DNA from: Polyangiaceae bacterium
Lineage (GTDB): Bacteria; Myxococcota_A; Polyangia; Polyangiales; Polyangiaceae
Reading direction: 5' to 3'
DNA: 64,000 bases
Assembly (NCBI GenBank): GCA_041389725.1
Contig: JAWKRG010000007.1
Span: forward strand, 310,001-374,000
A program made the position numbers and the translations under genes. This document shows positions 8,536 through 17,263 of this stretch, in pieces (within the stretch, counting starts at the first letter, position 1; the number at the start of each line of letters is the position of its first letter). Under the pieces are notes generated by a model, which saw only the letters and a program-made list of their open reading frames with translations, did not search any database and was not told the origin of the DNA.

Positions 8536-9744
8536 TCACGCCGCTGCCAATGCCTTGTCGCTGACCGCTCGCAACGCAGTCAGGTCTAGCGTCAGGCCTA
8601 GGGACGCCGCCACCTGCTCGAGCGGCTCGCCGTGCTCGGCAGAGCGTGCCTCCTGCATCAGTGCGCGGGCGAGTACGACTATCGACGCTGGCGTCACGCC
8701 TTGACCCACCAGGGCTTCTGGATGCCGATGGAAGCTCACTGCCTCTGCGATGCAGTAGGGCAATCCCCATAGTCCGAGGAGGTACGCTCCAATCTCGGGC
8801 AGCGTCGCCCCAATGCATTGTCGCTCCAGGTCGTCTTCGTCGAGATCGGCGTCCGGCCGCGCCAGCTGAAGCTGCTTCAATCGCGCAGGTGCCTTGGCAG
8901 CCAGCACCAGCCAGCCTACCTGATGGAGCATACCGGCCATGAAGGCGTCAGCCACCAGCGCACCCGTACCGTCCGCGGCGAGCAGCCGAGCGATGCTAGC
9001 GCTGACGCGCGCCACATGCAGCGAGTCCTCGGTGACCGCATCGACCAAGCTTGCGTGTTGAGGTGGGACGTAGAAGGCGCGTGACACTTCGGCGCTGAGC
9101 ACCACCGACTTCACTACATTCACGCCGAGCCTCGCCACGGCGGCATCCACTGCCTTGATGGGCGTTGCCGCGCCGAAGAAGGCAGTGTTGACCAGCTGCA
9201 GCACTTTGGTGCTGATGCCCACGTCAGTCTCGATGACTTGCGCCACCTCACGAGCCCCACTGCGCTCGTCGAGCAAAACGCGGTTGAGCTCGAAGAACAC
9301 CCGAGGGCGAGCTGGCAGCGCGGTGAGCCCACCCACGAGGCGCTGAAGGGTTGGGTCCCGCACCAGCGCATGGATGGCGGCGGCACGTTCCAATACGCTG
9401 CGCAGTTGCGCTGCGGGGCAAGGCTTGCTCAAGAACTGGTGGGCGACGGGCAGCGCCCGCAGCGCCGCTTCCAGCTCGGCATGCCCCGAGAGCACCACCC
9501 GCGCGACCCCAGGATGTCGCTCTTGCACGACCTCGAGCAGCTTGGCCCCGTCCATGCCGGGCATGCGCATGTCCGTGACCAGCACGTCGAACTCCTGCTC
9601 CTCCAGGTAGCGAAGCGCTTCTTCACCACTCGAGGAAAAGCGTACCTGCCACTCCGATGCTCGAGCGTGAAGCAATCGTTTCAAGCCGCGAAGCACCGTC
9701 GGCTCGTCGTCCACGAACAAGAGTCTGAGACCGTCCATCTTCAT
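8536..9744 (-). CDS. response regulator with HDOD output domain
   Basis: 402 residues. The receiver domain occupies about 1-120, with acidic pair DD12-13, phospho-acceptor Asp58 (VLVTDMR) and the FLSKP lysine. An HDOD domain occupies about 135-340 with VIETDVGISTKVLQLVNTAFFG. Its degenerate HD site reads GMLHQVGWLV, so catalysis is unlikely. It overlaps flhB by 4 nt and so belongs to the export-apparatus operon, suggesting a role in flagellar control. A paralogue with the same architecture is at 55326, there coupled to flgF. Confidence 0.93.
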   Translation of the reverse strand: MKMDGLRLLFVDDEPTVLRGLKRLLHARASEWQVRFSSSGEEALRYLEEQEFDVLVTDMRMPGMDGAKLLEVVQERHPGVARVVLSGHAELEAALRALPVAHQFLSKPCPAAQLRSVLERAAAIHALVRDPTLQRLVGGLTALPARPRVFFELNRVLLDERSGAREVAQVIETDVGISTKVLQLVNTAFFGAATPIKAVDAAVARLGVNVVKSVVLSAEVSRAFYVPPQHASLVDAVTEDSLHVARVSASIARLLAADGTGALVADAFMAGMLHQVGWLVLAAKAPARLKQLQLARPDADLDEDDLERQCIGATLPEIGAYLLGLWGLPYCIAEAVSFHRHPEALVGQGVTPASIVVLARALMQEARSAEHGEPLEQVAASLGLTLDLTALRAVSDKALAAA

Positions 9745-10808
9745 GCTCTCCGACCTCGACCGCGCAGTCGGTAGACGAAGGCCAAGACCTCGGCGACGGC
9801 AGCGTAGAGGTCCATGGGGATGGTCTTTCCCACCCGCACGCGATCCGCCAGTCCGCGCGCCAGCGGCACGTTTTCCACCGTCGGCACATCGAACTCCTTG
9901 GCCAGCTTTTTTATGTACTGGGCCACTTCGTCATAGCCCTTCGCAACCACGACGGGGGCGCCCTCTTGTGGCCGATAGCGCAACGCCACCGCGACGTGGG
10001 TCGGGTTGGTCACCACCACGTCGGCAGTCTTCAACTCCTTCGCGATGTTGCGCCGCACCAGCTCCCGCGCCTTGGCGCGCTGGCGACCTTTGACCCTAGG
10101 GTCACCTTCCTGCTGTTTGAACTCGTCCTTGATCTCCTGACGGCTCATGCGGATCTGCTTCTCGTGCTTGAACCACGCCTGCACGTAGTCCACGGCGGCA
10201 AGGACCGCGAGCGCAACACTGGCCCAAAGTGCGAGACGCGACGCAACGTCGACGACCGCTGCAACGCCGCCGGCCAACGGCGCGCGCGACAGGCGCGACA
10301 ATTTCGGAAACGCGTCGGCGCACACCGAGTAGGCGACGGCTCCCACGACGCCGACGCGCGCCAGAGAAAGCAGCGTGTTGGTCGCACCACTGACCGGAGA
10401 GAACAAGTTCTTGAGTTTGCCGAGAGGCTCGAGGCGACTCCACTTCGGCGCGATCAGCTCGGACCGCGGCATGTAGCCCGCTTCCGCGAAGCCCATGCCG
10501 ATGGCGGCCACGGCGGCCACGGCGGCCAAGGGTAGCGACGCCAAGGCCAGCACGCCGACGGCCATCTGCCCTACACGTTGGAAGCTGCCCTGGGTCAACT
10601 CTTCGGTCTGGCTGAAGCACATGCTCGCGAAGTGACGCAGGGAAGCCGCGATGTCCTCACCGAATGCCAAAAGCCCCAACAAGACGGCGAAGGACGCCGC
10701 CACGGCGCCGGCATCTTTGCTCTTCGGGAACTGACCTTCTTCGCGCGCCTTGCGCCGCCGTTCTGGGGTTGCCTCCTCTGTTTTTTCGCTGTCGTCATGC
10801 TCTGCCAT
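9741..10808 (-). CDS. flhB: flagellar export switch protein FlhB
   Basis: 355 residues, usual length. FlhB switches the export apparatus from rod/hook to filament substrates after self-cleavage. Four membrane helices lie between about residues 33 and 210. The conserved linker HEKQIRMSRQEIKDEFKQQEGDP follows, and the autocleavage motif NPTH is at 268-271. The N-terminus is charged (EKTEEATPERRRKAREEGQ), as is typical. It follows fliR by 3 nt. Confidence 0.97.
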   Translation of the reverse strand: MAEHDDSEKTEEATPERRRKAREEGQFPKSKDAGAVAASFAVLLGLLAFGEDIAASLRHFASMCFSQTEELTQGSFQRVGQMAVGVLALASLPLAAVAAVAAIGMGFAEAGYMPRSELIAPKWSRLEPLGKLKNLFSPVSGATNTLLSLARVGVVGAVAYSVCADAFPKLSRLSRAPLAGGVAAVVDVASRLALWASVALAVLAAVDYVQAWFKHEKQIRMSRQEIKDEFKQQEGDPRVKGRQRAKARELVRRNIAKELKTADVVVTNPTHVAVALRYRPQEGAPVVVAKGYDEVAQYIKKLAKEFDVPTVENVPLARGLADRVRVGKTIPMDLYAAVAEVLAFVYRLRGRGRRA

Positions 10809-10811
10809 GGG

Positions 10812-11594
10812 TCACCCCGTAGACAGCACGAGCAACAGCTCTTCGATGCGGCGACCGGTGTGCGACAGCTCGGACATCACTTGGTGTCCCATGTCTGGCG
10901 CAGCCAGAATCAGCACGCTCATCCCCACGATGAGCGTCACGGCGAAACCGATGGAAAAGATCTGCATGGCGGGAGCAGCGCGGGAGATGAACGCCAACGC
11001 CACCTGAGTCATGAACAGGATTGCGATGATCGGGACGGCGATGCGCACTCCTGCTGCCAGCGTGTTCGCGCTCAGCTCCAGGATGCTCGGCACCGTCGCG
11101 TGCACGCCGGAGGCCGTGCCCGGCGGTAGAACGCGAAAGCTCGCCAGCACCGCGCCCAGCACGACCCGGTGCACCCCCAGCACCACCGCCAGCAAGATGG
11201 CGAAGTGGCGAAACAGCTTCGCCAGCACCGTTTGCGTCCCCGAAATGCTCGGGTCGAACACTTGCGCCACGCCGAGGCCGATCAACGGTCCAATGGCCTC
11301 CGCCGCGACTTCCGCCACGGCGATCCCCAGCCGCACGACGAAACCCATGGAGAGCCCCACGACGAACTCGCTGCACAACGCGAACACCAGGTTCAGCAGC
11401 GACTGCCCCACGCTCGGATCCGCCGGAGTGCGACCGTGAGCCACGACGGTCAGCAGCAAGACCAGACCGGCGCGCACGCGAACCGGCGCCACGGACCAGG
11501 CCAGGGGAGCGATCAGCACCACACCCAGAATTCGCACACCCTCGAGCAGGAAGGCGTAGAGTTCGAGCCGAAGGAGCTGATCGAGTACGTTCAC
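10812..11594 (-). CDS. fliR: flagellar export apparatus protein FliR
   Basis: 260 residues with several hydrophobic helices. FliR is part of the FliPQR core of the export gate. Typical features are the N-terminal helix pair with LAPLAWSVAPVRVRAGLVLL and the middle PLIGLGVAQVFDPSISGTQT. It overlaps fliQ by 4 nt. Confidence 0.95.
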   Translation of the reverse strand: MNVLDQLLRLELYAFLLEGVRILGVVLIAPLAWSVAPVRVRAGLVLLLTVVAHGRTPADPSVGQSLLNLVFALCSEFVVGLSMGFVVRLGIAVAEVAAEAIGPLIGLGVAQVFDPSISGTQTVLAKLFRHFAILLAVVLGVHRVVLGAVLASFRVLPPGTASGVHATVPSILELSANTLAAGVRIAVPIIAILFMTQVALAFISRAAPAMQIFSIGFAVTLIVGMSVLILAAPDMGHQVMSELSHTGRRIEELLLVLSTG

Positions 11595-11860
11595 CGCGTC
11601 ACGTCAGAGATTGAGGCAATGGTTCGATGCGTGTAGTCCACCATCTGCCGCAACGTCCAAGACCCCAGCACCAAGAACGTAAAGGCAATGGCGATGAGCT
11701 TGGTGACGAAGCTGATGCTTGCTTCGTTGACTTGAGTGGCCGCCTGCAGCACGCCCACGACGAGACCAACCAAGAGTGCGGCCGCCAGAAGCGGCCCGGC
11801 GATCATGGCGGTGACGATCATCGCATTGCGCAGGAGCTCGACCGCGCCGTCGGTGCTCAC
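11591..11860 (-). CDS. fliQ: flagellar export apparatus protein FliQ
   Basis: 89 residues with two long hydrophobic helices (about 12-36 and 52-73), the FliQ hairpin. AATQVNEASISFVTKL is the conserved loop between them. FliQ packs around FliP and FliR in the export gate. It overlaps fliP and fliR by 4 nt each, so the three are translationally coupled. Confidence 0.95.
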   Translation of the reverse strand: MSTDGAVELLRNAMIVTAMIAGPLLAAALLVGLVVGVLQAATQVNEASISFVTKLIAIAFTFLVLGSWTLRQMVDYTHRTIASISDVTR

Positions 11861-12513
11861 AGGAAACTCCTGAGGAGGGATCCGGCCAACAGGCTCCAGC
11901 CATCCACCAGCACGAACAGCAACAGTTTGATCGGCAATGAAAGGGTCGTTGGCGGCACCATCATCATGCCCATGCTCATCAACAGGGAGGCCACAGCCAG
12001 GTCGACCACCAAGAACGGCAGCAGCACGATCACCCCCATTTGGAAGGCCGTGGTCAACTCCGACACCACGAACGCCGGCACCGCCAACCGCAGCGGGACT
12101 TCGTCTGCGCTCGCGGGGAGCGGTTCCTTGGTGACATCGTAGAACAGGCGCAGGTCAGCTTCACGCGTCTGCCGCAGCATGAAGCGCTTGAGGGGGATCA
12201 CCGCGCGGTCCAGAGCCTGCATCTCGCTGATCTGCCCGGCTTGATACGGATCGTAGGCGTTCTGCTTCATCTCGTCGAAAACCGGCGCCATGGTGAACAG
12301 GGTCAAGAACAGCGATAGTCCAATGATGACTTGACTGGGTGGCGTCTGGGTCCCGACGCCTTGACGCACGAAGGACAGCACGATCACCGTACGCACGAAG
12401 GACGTACAGGTCAGGACGATCGCCGGCAGCAGCGAAAGAACCGTGACGATCGCGAGGATCTTCAGGGACGGCGCCAGCTGCCCGCTCTGCAGCAGTCCGT
12501 CCACGTCGTTCAT
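11857..12513 (-). CDS. fliP: flagellar export apparatus protein FliP
   Basis: 218 residues. FliP forms the pentameric channel of the export gate. The family signatures SLLPAIVLTCTSFVRTVIVLS and SELTTAFQMGVIVLLPFLVVDL are present, as is a C-terminal membrane helix pair. It is shorter than the enteric protein (245) because no cleavable signal peptide precedes the first helix. It overlaps fliO and fliQ by 4 nt. Confidence 0.97.
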   Translation of the reverse strand: MNDVDGLLQSGQLAPSLKILAIVTVLSLLPAIVLTCTSFVRTVIVLSFVRQGVGTQTPPSQVIIGLSLFLTLFTMAPVFDEMKQNAYDPYQAGQISEMQALDRAVIPLKRFMLRQTREADLRLFYDVTKEPLPASADEVPLRLAVPAFVVSELTTAFQMGVIVLLPFLVVDLAVASLLMSMGMMMVPPTTLSLPIKLLLFVLVDGWSLLAGSLLRSFL

Positions 12514-13244
12514 GACAGGCCGTCCAGTCTCGCGATGAGGCCAGCCGCCTGGCTCTCGACTTCCACCATCTCGCTGCGACGTCGGCTGGGCACGTAGCGG
12601 TCCTCGGTCTCCGCGGCCAGGGCCACAGCGGCTGGCGTCGCCTCAGGGGCTGCACCCGGTCGACCCAGTGCGGTCATCAGCACGTCGCGAAAGCCTGACC
12701 CCTCGGACTGCTGCCGAGTGCTGAGCGCCGGCGCCCGCGAGGCTGCAGGCGACGCCAGTGGTTCTTCCCACGCGTCGCGGGCAGCCCCTTCGGGCTCCGA
12801 CGCCAGTTCCATCGCTGATTCCGGCGCCGAGTCCGGCAGCGGCTCCAACCACGCCAGTTTCTGCACCGAGTGTTCGGTGACCCCAAGCAGCAGGTCTCGG
12901 CCGCCGACGCGCGTCACTACCACCTGTGCCTTGGGACCAATACGCGTGCTGGCAACGACCCGCAGCGCTGGCACTTCCTGCTTTACCGCCCTGCCCTTGC
13001 GGCGTGTGCGCAGCCAAAGCGCCGCCCCGCCAAGCCCCGCCAGCACGAATATCAGAGCCCCGCTTCGCCAAGGCGAGGGACTCGCATCGCGCGTCGCCAA
13101 CTCCAGCGGCGTACTACTACCGCGATTCGAGAGCCAACTGCGCGGAGCGTCGGCGGAAGCGTCGGGCGCATCCGCGGCCTGTCCGAACACTGGCACTGCG
13201 ATCAGAGTCAGTACCAGTCCGACTGTGAGCGCTGCGCGCTTCAT
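12510..13244 (-). CDS. fliO: flagellar biosynthesis protein FliO
   Basis: 244 residues. A signal-like hydrophobic N-terminus (residues 5-25) is followed by a polar loop, a membrane helix at about 62-82 and the FliO core VVASTRIGPKAQVVVTRVGG with LLLGVTEHSVQKL. FliO assists assembly of the FliPQR complex. The long Ala/Glu-rich C-terminal tail is poorly conserved in the family. Assigned from this core and from its position directly before fliP. Confidence 0.9.
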   Translation of the reverse strand: MKRAALTVGLVLTLIAVPVFGQAADAPDASADAPRSWLSNRGSSTPLELATRDASPSPWRSGALIFVLAGLGGAALWLRTRRKGRAVKQEVPALRVVASTRIGPKAQVVVTRVGGRDLLLGVTEHSVQKLAWLEPLPDSAPESAMELASEPEGAARDAWEEPLASPAASRAPALSTRQQSEGSGFRDVLMTALGRPGAAPEATPAAVALAAETEDRYVPSRRRSEMVEVESQAAGLIARLDGLS

Positions 13245-13666
13245 TGCCCGACCTTTCGCGTTTCCTCGTTGACCAACACCTCGGTCAAGCGAATGCCGTA
13301 GCGCTCGCCGACGACCACCGCTTCGCCCCGCGCGATCAAGCGGTTGTTCACGTAGATGTCCAAGGGCTCGCCGTTGGCCTTCGAGAGCTCGATCACGGAG
13401 CCTGGTCCTAGACGCAGCACTTCGGAGATCTTGAGCGCCTTGCGCCCGAGCTCGATGGTGAGCTCCACGGGTACGTCCATCACGAAACCCAGGGAGTCGA
13501 TGCCACGCAGAGCAGGTGGCGGCGGCGCCGCGGCCACGCCTGCGGCGATGGGGGACACGCTTCCTTCCATCCCCGCGGCCGGCAATACCGACGGTCGGCG
13601 TTCTGCGGACATGGGGTGGGGCGGGGGACTGAGGCTCGAGTCGCTCATGCTGAACGACTCACGCAT
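13241..13666 (-). CDS. fliN: flagellar motor switch protein FliN
   Basis: 141 residues. The C-terminal SpoA domain (about 55-138) reads VMDVPVELTIELGRKALKI and then SVIELSKANGEPLDIYVN, the canonical FliN signature, and ends in GERYGIRLTEVL. The Pro-rich N-terminus is variable. FliN forms the lower C-ring and helps dock export substrates. Its ATG directly follows the fliM stop codon. Confidence 0.96.
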   Translation of the reverse strand: MRESFSMSDSSLSPPPHPMSAERRPSVLPAAGMEGSVSPIAAGVAAAPPPPALRGIDSLGFVMDVPVELTIELGRKALKISEVLRLGPGSVIELSKANGEPLDIYVNNRLIARGEAVVVGERYGIRLTEVLVNEETRKVGQ

Positions 13667-14653
13667 TCATTCTTCGTGCCGACCCGAAACGCGTACCCCG
13701 ATTTGACCCCGCGAGACCACCGGAGCGGCCTCGAATTTGGTCAATCCTGCGACGCGAACCCAGACTGCATCGTCCACTGCCACGGGCAGACGCAGTACCT
13801 GTCCTACGTGAAGTGTCAAAACTTGACGTAGTCCCAGTGTCAAAGTTCCGAGCACGGCGACGACTTCCACAGGCACGTCGAGCACGGCCTCGCCCATGCG
13901 CGGGTCCCCCGCGGTGGGTTCCTCCTCTGCGTGCTGTTCGCGAACGGCTGCCTCCAGAACCTCGGCGCTCACGGCGATACGGATGGAGCAGCCTTCCCCC
14001 ACGCCGTCGAACAAGCAATTGACGCTGAGACCATCGGTCTCGGGAGCGTCGAAGGGCTCACCCGCACGCAGCGTGTGGGAAGCCACGATCTTCATCTGCA
14101 GCCCCACTGCGTCTTTCACGGCCGAACACAAGTCCTCGGCCAGGGAGCGCGCGATGCGCCCCACCAGGGCCGACTGGGCCAGCGTCAAGTCCCCCGACAG
14201 CGCAGCTACATCAGCCGAGTCCCCACCCAGCGCGCCGTCGAGGAGTAATCCCAAAGTCCCGGCGTCCAGGGTCAGCCGACCCCAGGCGGGACTGTCATCG
14301 TCCTCCAGACGCACCTCGAAGGACAGATCCGGAGCGGTCTCGGAGTAGGAAAACGCGTCGCTGATGGCAACTGCGTCGGGGACCAAGCGCGCTCGCCTTC
14401 GCACCAAGAACGGTAGCGTGCGGCGGGCCGCGCGGGAGAAGTTCTGCGCGACGAGCCCCATGGCGTGCATGGCGGCTCGCAGGTGTCGTTCCTTCCCCGT
14501 CAGGTCCAGCAGCCGCGGTCCCCCACTATCGGGTCGTCGTCGAGGTCTCTCCGAGAGATCGACGGGACGGTGAGAAGGAATGCGCGGTGGGTCCGAGAGG
14601 GCGCCCGGCGCCAGACTGCCAGGCAGGGATCCAGGGGCAATCGATCGGATCAT
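13667..14653 (-). CDS. fliM: flagellar motor switch protein FliM, divergent
   Basis: 328 residues. The C-terminal SpoA domain is clear: VLDVPVEVVAVLGTLTLGLRQV with a matching second strand set. The middle domain is poorly conserved. The N-terminus, which in most FliM proteins carries a short LSQxEIDALL-type helix that binds phospho-CheY, is Pro/Arg-rich and lacks that motif. FliM sits between fliL and fliN as usual, so the assignment rests on domain plus position. Loss of the motif would alter or abolish direct CheY control. Confidence 0.88.
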   Translation of the reverse strand: MIRSIAPGSLPGSLAPGALSDPPRIPSHRPVDLSERPRRRPDSGGPRLLDLTGKERHLRAAMHAMGLVAQNFSRAARRTLPFLVRRRARLVPDAVAISDAFSYSETAPDLSFEVRLEDDDSPAWGRLTLDAGTLGLLLDGALGGDSADVAALSGDLTLAQSALVGRIARSLAEDLCSAVKDAVGLQMKIVASHTLRAGEPFDAPETDGLSVNCLFDGVGEGCSIRIAVSAEVLEAAVREQHAEEEPTAGDPRMGEAVLDVPVEVVAVLGTLTLGLRQVLTLHVGQVLRLPVAVDDAVWVRVAGLTKFEAAPVVSRGQIGVRVSGRHEE

Positions 14654-14654
14654 G

Positions 14655-15155
14655 TCACTGCGACACGAAGTCCGTGATCAAGGCGCGCTGGATACGTTTG
14701 GCCCCGATGCCTTCCGTCGCGCGCGACGTGAGCTCTTTGCTCACCTTCGGGAAATTCTTGGGTTCCGTGACGAATTCGAAGGTCTGCGAACGCAAGTAGG
14801 CAATCGCCAACTCCCGTCCGCGCGGCGAGTACTTCTTGAAGTCGTCTTCAGTGGTGCCTTCGCTCAGCTCGAAGCTCAGCACGACCTTCATGTGGTGAAT
14901 CGAGTCTTCTGCGTCGCGCAGGTCCACGACGATAGGCGCCATGGTCGCCGTCGCACTGATTGCCTCTTCTTGAGCAGAAGCAGCAGGTTCGGGGGCGACC
15001 TGCGCTTGGTCCTTGCCCATCAGCTTGGGTCCCAGGAAGGCCCCACCCACACCGACACCGGCCAGTAGCACGACACCAACGATGATGAAGAGGAGCTTCT
15101 TCTTGGACTTTTTCGGCTCTTGGCCCTCCTCCGGTTTCGCGTCGTCGTCTTCCAT
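14655..15155 (-). CDS. fliL: flagellar basal body-associated protein FliL
   Basis: 166 residues. A charged cytoplasmic start (EDDDAKPEEGQEPKKSKKK) is followed by a single membrane helix at about 22-42. A periplasmic domain then has VVDLRDAEDSIHHMKVVLSF and ends in ITDFVSQ, as in FliL. FliL surrounds the stator and stabilises torque generation. It ends one base before the fliM start. Confidence 0.93.
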   Translation of the reverse strand: MEDDDAKPEEGQEPKKSKKKLLFIIVGVVLLAGVGVGGAFLGPKLMGKDQAQVAPEPAASAQEEAISATATMAPIVVDLRDAEDSIHHMKVVLSFELSEGTTEDDFKKYSPRGRELAIAYLRSQTFEFVTEPKNFPKVSKELTSRATEGIGAKRIQRALITDFVSQ

Positions 15156-15180
15156 CGCATCCTCTCAGGGTCCGCGAGTC

Positions 15181-15211
15181 GCCGGCCGGGGGCATGACAC
15201 CCCCGGCCGGC
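15181..15211. repeat. perfect 12-bp GC hairpin between flgE and fliL
   Basis: Arms at 15181-15192 and 15200-15211 are perfectly complementary around a 7-nt loop. There is no T-run on either side, so it is not a classical intrinsic terminator. It lies in the 99-nt gap between flgE and fliL and could slow transcription, stabilise an mRNA end or separate expression of the two segments. Confidence 0.6.
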
Positions 15212-15254
15212 TGCAGTACGAATTGCCTCGTGGTTGCGGGTCGTATGGTTTTTG

Positions 15255-16550
15255 TTACCGCTTGATGTTGATGAGCTCTTGAAGCATCTCGTCAGCGGTA
15301 GTGATCGTCTTCGAGTTCGCTGAGAACGAACGCTGGTGCTGAATCAGCCCCACGAACTCCTCGGCCAAGTCGACGTTCGAACTCTCGAGCGCGCCCGCGG
15401 AAACGGCACCTCGACCACCGCTTGCTGCGGTGCCCATGGCGGCGGTCCCACTGTCGCGGGTTTCGATCCAGAGGCCCTGCCCTGCGCGGCCCAGGCCTTC
15501 GTTGGCGCGGAACTTGGCGATGCCAAGCTGGCCCACGGCGACCTTCTGACCGTTGGTGTACAGGCCCATCACGACGCCCTGACCGTCGACGGTCACGCCG
15601 GCAAAGTCGCCGGACGAGTAACCGTCCTGGGACTGCGCCGAGATGTTCGACGGAGACGCAAACTGGGTCGTACCGTCCAAACCCGTGCCACCACCGGAGA
15701 TCGGAGTGCCGAAGTCCAGAGTGATGGCCTGGGACGCCGTTGCTCCCGCGTAGGAGATGCTGATCGGCGTGCTGGCCGTGACCGTGTTGAGAGCGCCGTT
15801 GGTGGTGAAGGTGAGGCTGCCAGTGCCAACCTCGACGTTCAACCCGGGCACTGGGGGCTGCAGCTCGTCGCCGTTGGCGAGAGCGTGGTACTCCCAAGTG
15901 TTGGCGCCCGTCTTACGGAAGTACACGTCCAGGTTGTGGGAATTACCCAGGGAGTCGTACACCGTGATCGAGCTCGAGAAGTTGCTGGTGTTGGCCGGAT
16001 CCTGCGCATCCCAGGGTAGCGTAGGAGTGGTGGCCGACGAATCCAGGTTGGCGGTCATCTCGATAGCCGAGGTGGCAGCCGGTGGAAGCGCCGCCGTCGG
16101 CACCTTGAGCGAGGAGACACTCGCTGCAAAGGTTCCGTCCGGGTTGGCGGCGTAGCCCTGGACCTGAAGGTTGCTCGAGTTCACGAGGTAGCCTTCGTTG
16201 TTGATCACGAACTGGCCTGCGCGGGTATAGAAGTTACCCGAGACTCCGGCCACCGTGCCTTGCACCACGAAGAAGCCGTCGCCGCTGAGGGCAACGTCCG
16301 TGGACACGCCAGTGTTCGCCAACGAGCCCTGAGTGAAGAGCTGCTGGATCCCACCAACCCGAACGCCCGACCCCGGAAGCGCGGAAGCGCTGCCGGCAAG
16401 AATCGAGTGCCCGAGCACGTCGTGGAAGATGACGCGCTGACCTTTGAAGCCCACGGTGTTGACGTTAGCGATGTTGTCGCCAACGACACCGAGCGCTTCG
16501 CCCTCTGCGCGCAAACCTGAAACACCTGAATACATCGCCCGCAATACCAT
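15255..16550 (-). CDS. flgE: flagellar hook protein FlgE
   Basis: 431 residues from ATG 16550, chosen because AGGAGG is 5 nt upstream and the product then begins MVLRAMYSGVSGL, as expected. The N-terminal motif DNIANVNTVGFKGQRV and the C-terminal EFVGLIQHQRSFSANSKTI are the paired helices of axial proteins. The Ser/Thr/Gly-rich middle is the surface domain of the hook. It follows flgD by 34 nt. Confidence 0.96.
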   Translation of the reverse strand: MVLRAMYSGVSGLRAEGEALGVVGDNIANVNTVGFKGQRVIFHDVLGHSILAGSASALPGSGVRVGGIQQLFTQGSLANTGVSTDVALSGDGFFVVQGTVAGVSGNFYTRAGQFVINNEGYLVNSSNLQVQGYAANPDGTFAASVSSLKVPTAALPPAATSAIEMTANLDSSATTPTLPWDAQDPANTSNFSSSITVYDSLGNSHNLDVYFRKTGANTWEYHALANGDELQPPVPGLNVEVGTGSLTFTTNGALNTVTASTPISISYAGATASQAITLDFGTPISGGGTGLDGTTQFASPSNISAQSQDGYSSGDFAGVTVDGQGVVMGLYTNGQKVAVGQLGIAKFRANEGLGRAGQGLWIETRDSGTAAMGTAASGGRGAVSAGALESSNVDLAEEFVGLIQHQRSFSANSKTITTADEMLQELINIKR

Positions 16551-16584
16551 TTCGGCCTCCTGCTCTCGCTTTCCTCGCTCGTAG

Positions 16585-17259
16585 TTATTGGTTTGTAGTG
16601 TCGACCCGCAGCAGGTCGGAGACCGGAACTGCAATCCCGTTTTCGAGATGCAGCACCGGATAGCCCTTGTCGAAGGAGACGGCCGTCACGACCGCGCTCG
16701 TCTCTTGAGTGACGCCAACGGGATTGTCCCCGGCGTCCTTTGCCGTCACGCTGACGGAGTAGCTGCCCGCCGGCTGTACGATGCCGGCGTCGTTGCGACC
16801 GTCCCACATCAACTGCACGTTGCCTGCGTTCTTGGCACCGACTTCGAGGGTGCGCACGACCTGACCGGCCTGGTCGCGAATGGTGACCGTCACCGACTCC
16901 GCGGCGGAAGCCAGGTTGAATGCGGTGGGCACGCCGACGCCGGTGCCGTCGGTAGTCACGAGATTGCCGCGTACGGTCGCTTTCTTGCCGACCAGGGCCA
17001 CCACCTCGGTGTTGGCCAAGCCGCGATTCTGGAGCGCCAACATGTCCAGGCGCTCGTTGATGCCCATGGTCTGTTCCAGAGACGAGAACTGTGCGAGCTC
17101 GGCGACGAACTCGGAACCGTCCTGGGGCTTGAGGGGATCCTGATGCTTGAGCTGTGCGACCAGCAACTTCAGGAATGCGTCCTGTCCCATTGCCTGGTTG
17201 CCCGTCAGACCGGAGGTCAATGACGTCGTCGAACCGGGTCCTGTGACTGCATCCACCAT
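16585..17259 (-). CDS. flgD: flagellar hook assembly scaffold FlgD
   Basis: 224 residues. The N-terminal export and capping motif FLKLLVAQLKHQDPLKPQDG is diagnostic, followed by FVAELAQFSSLEQ. The C-terminal half is an Ig-like/FLG_D domain with WDGRNDAGIVQPAGSY. FlgD caps the growing hook and is replaced by FlgK. It sits between fliK and flgE. Confidence 0.96.
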   Translation of the reverse strand: MVDAVTGPGSTTSLTSGLTGNQAMGQDAFLKLLVAQLKHQDPLKPQDGSEFVAELAQFSSLEQTMGINERLDMLALQNRGLANTEVVALVGKKATVRGNLVTTDGTGVGVPTAFNLASAAESVTVTIRDQAGQVVRTLEVGAKNAGNVQLMWDGRNDAGIVQPAGSYSVSVTAKDAGDNPVGVTQETSAVVTAVSFDKGYPVLHLENGIAVPVSDLLRVDTTNQ

Positions 17260-17263
17260 CTTG

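Noticed and set aside
7059..8564. 501-codon plus-strand ORF antisense to flhA
   Set aside because: Rich in His, Arg, Gln and Asp with no fold-like pattern; flhA on the other strand is unambiguous.
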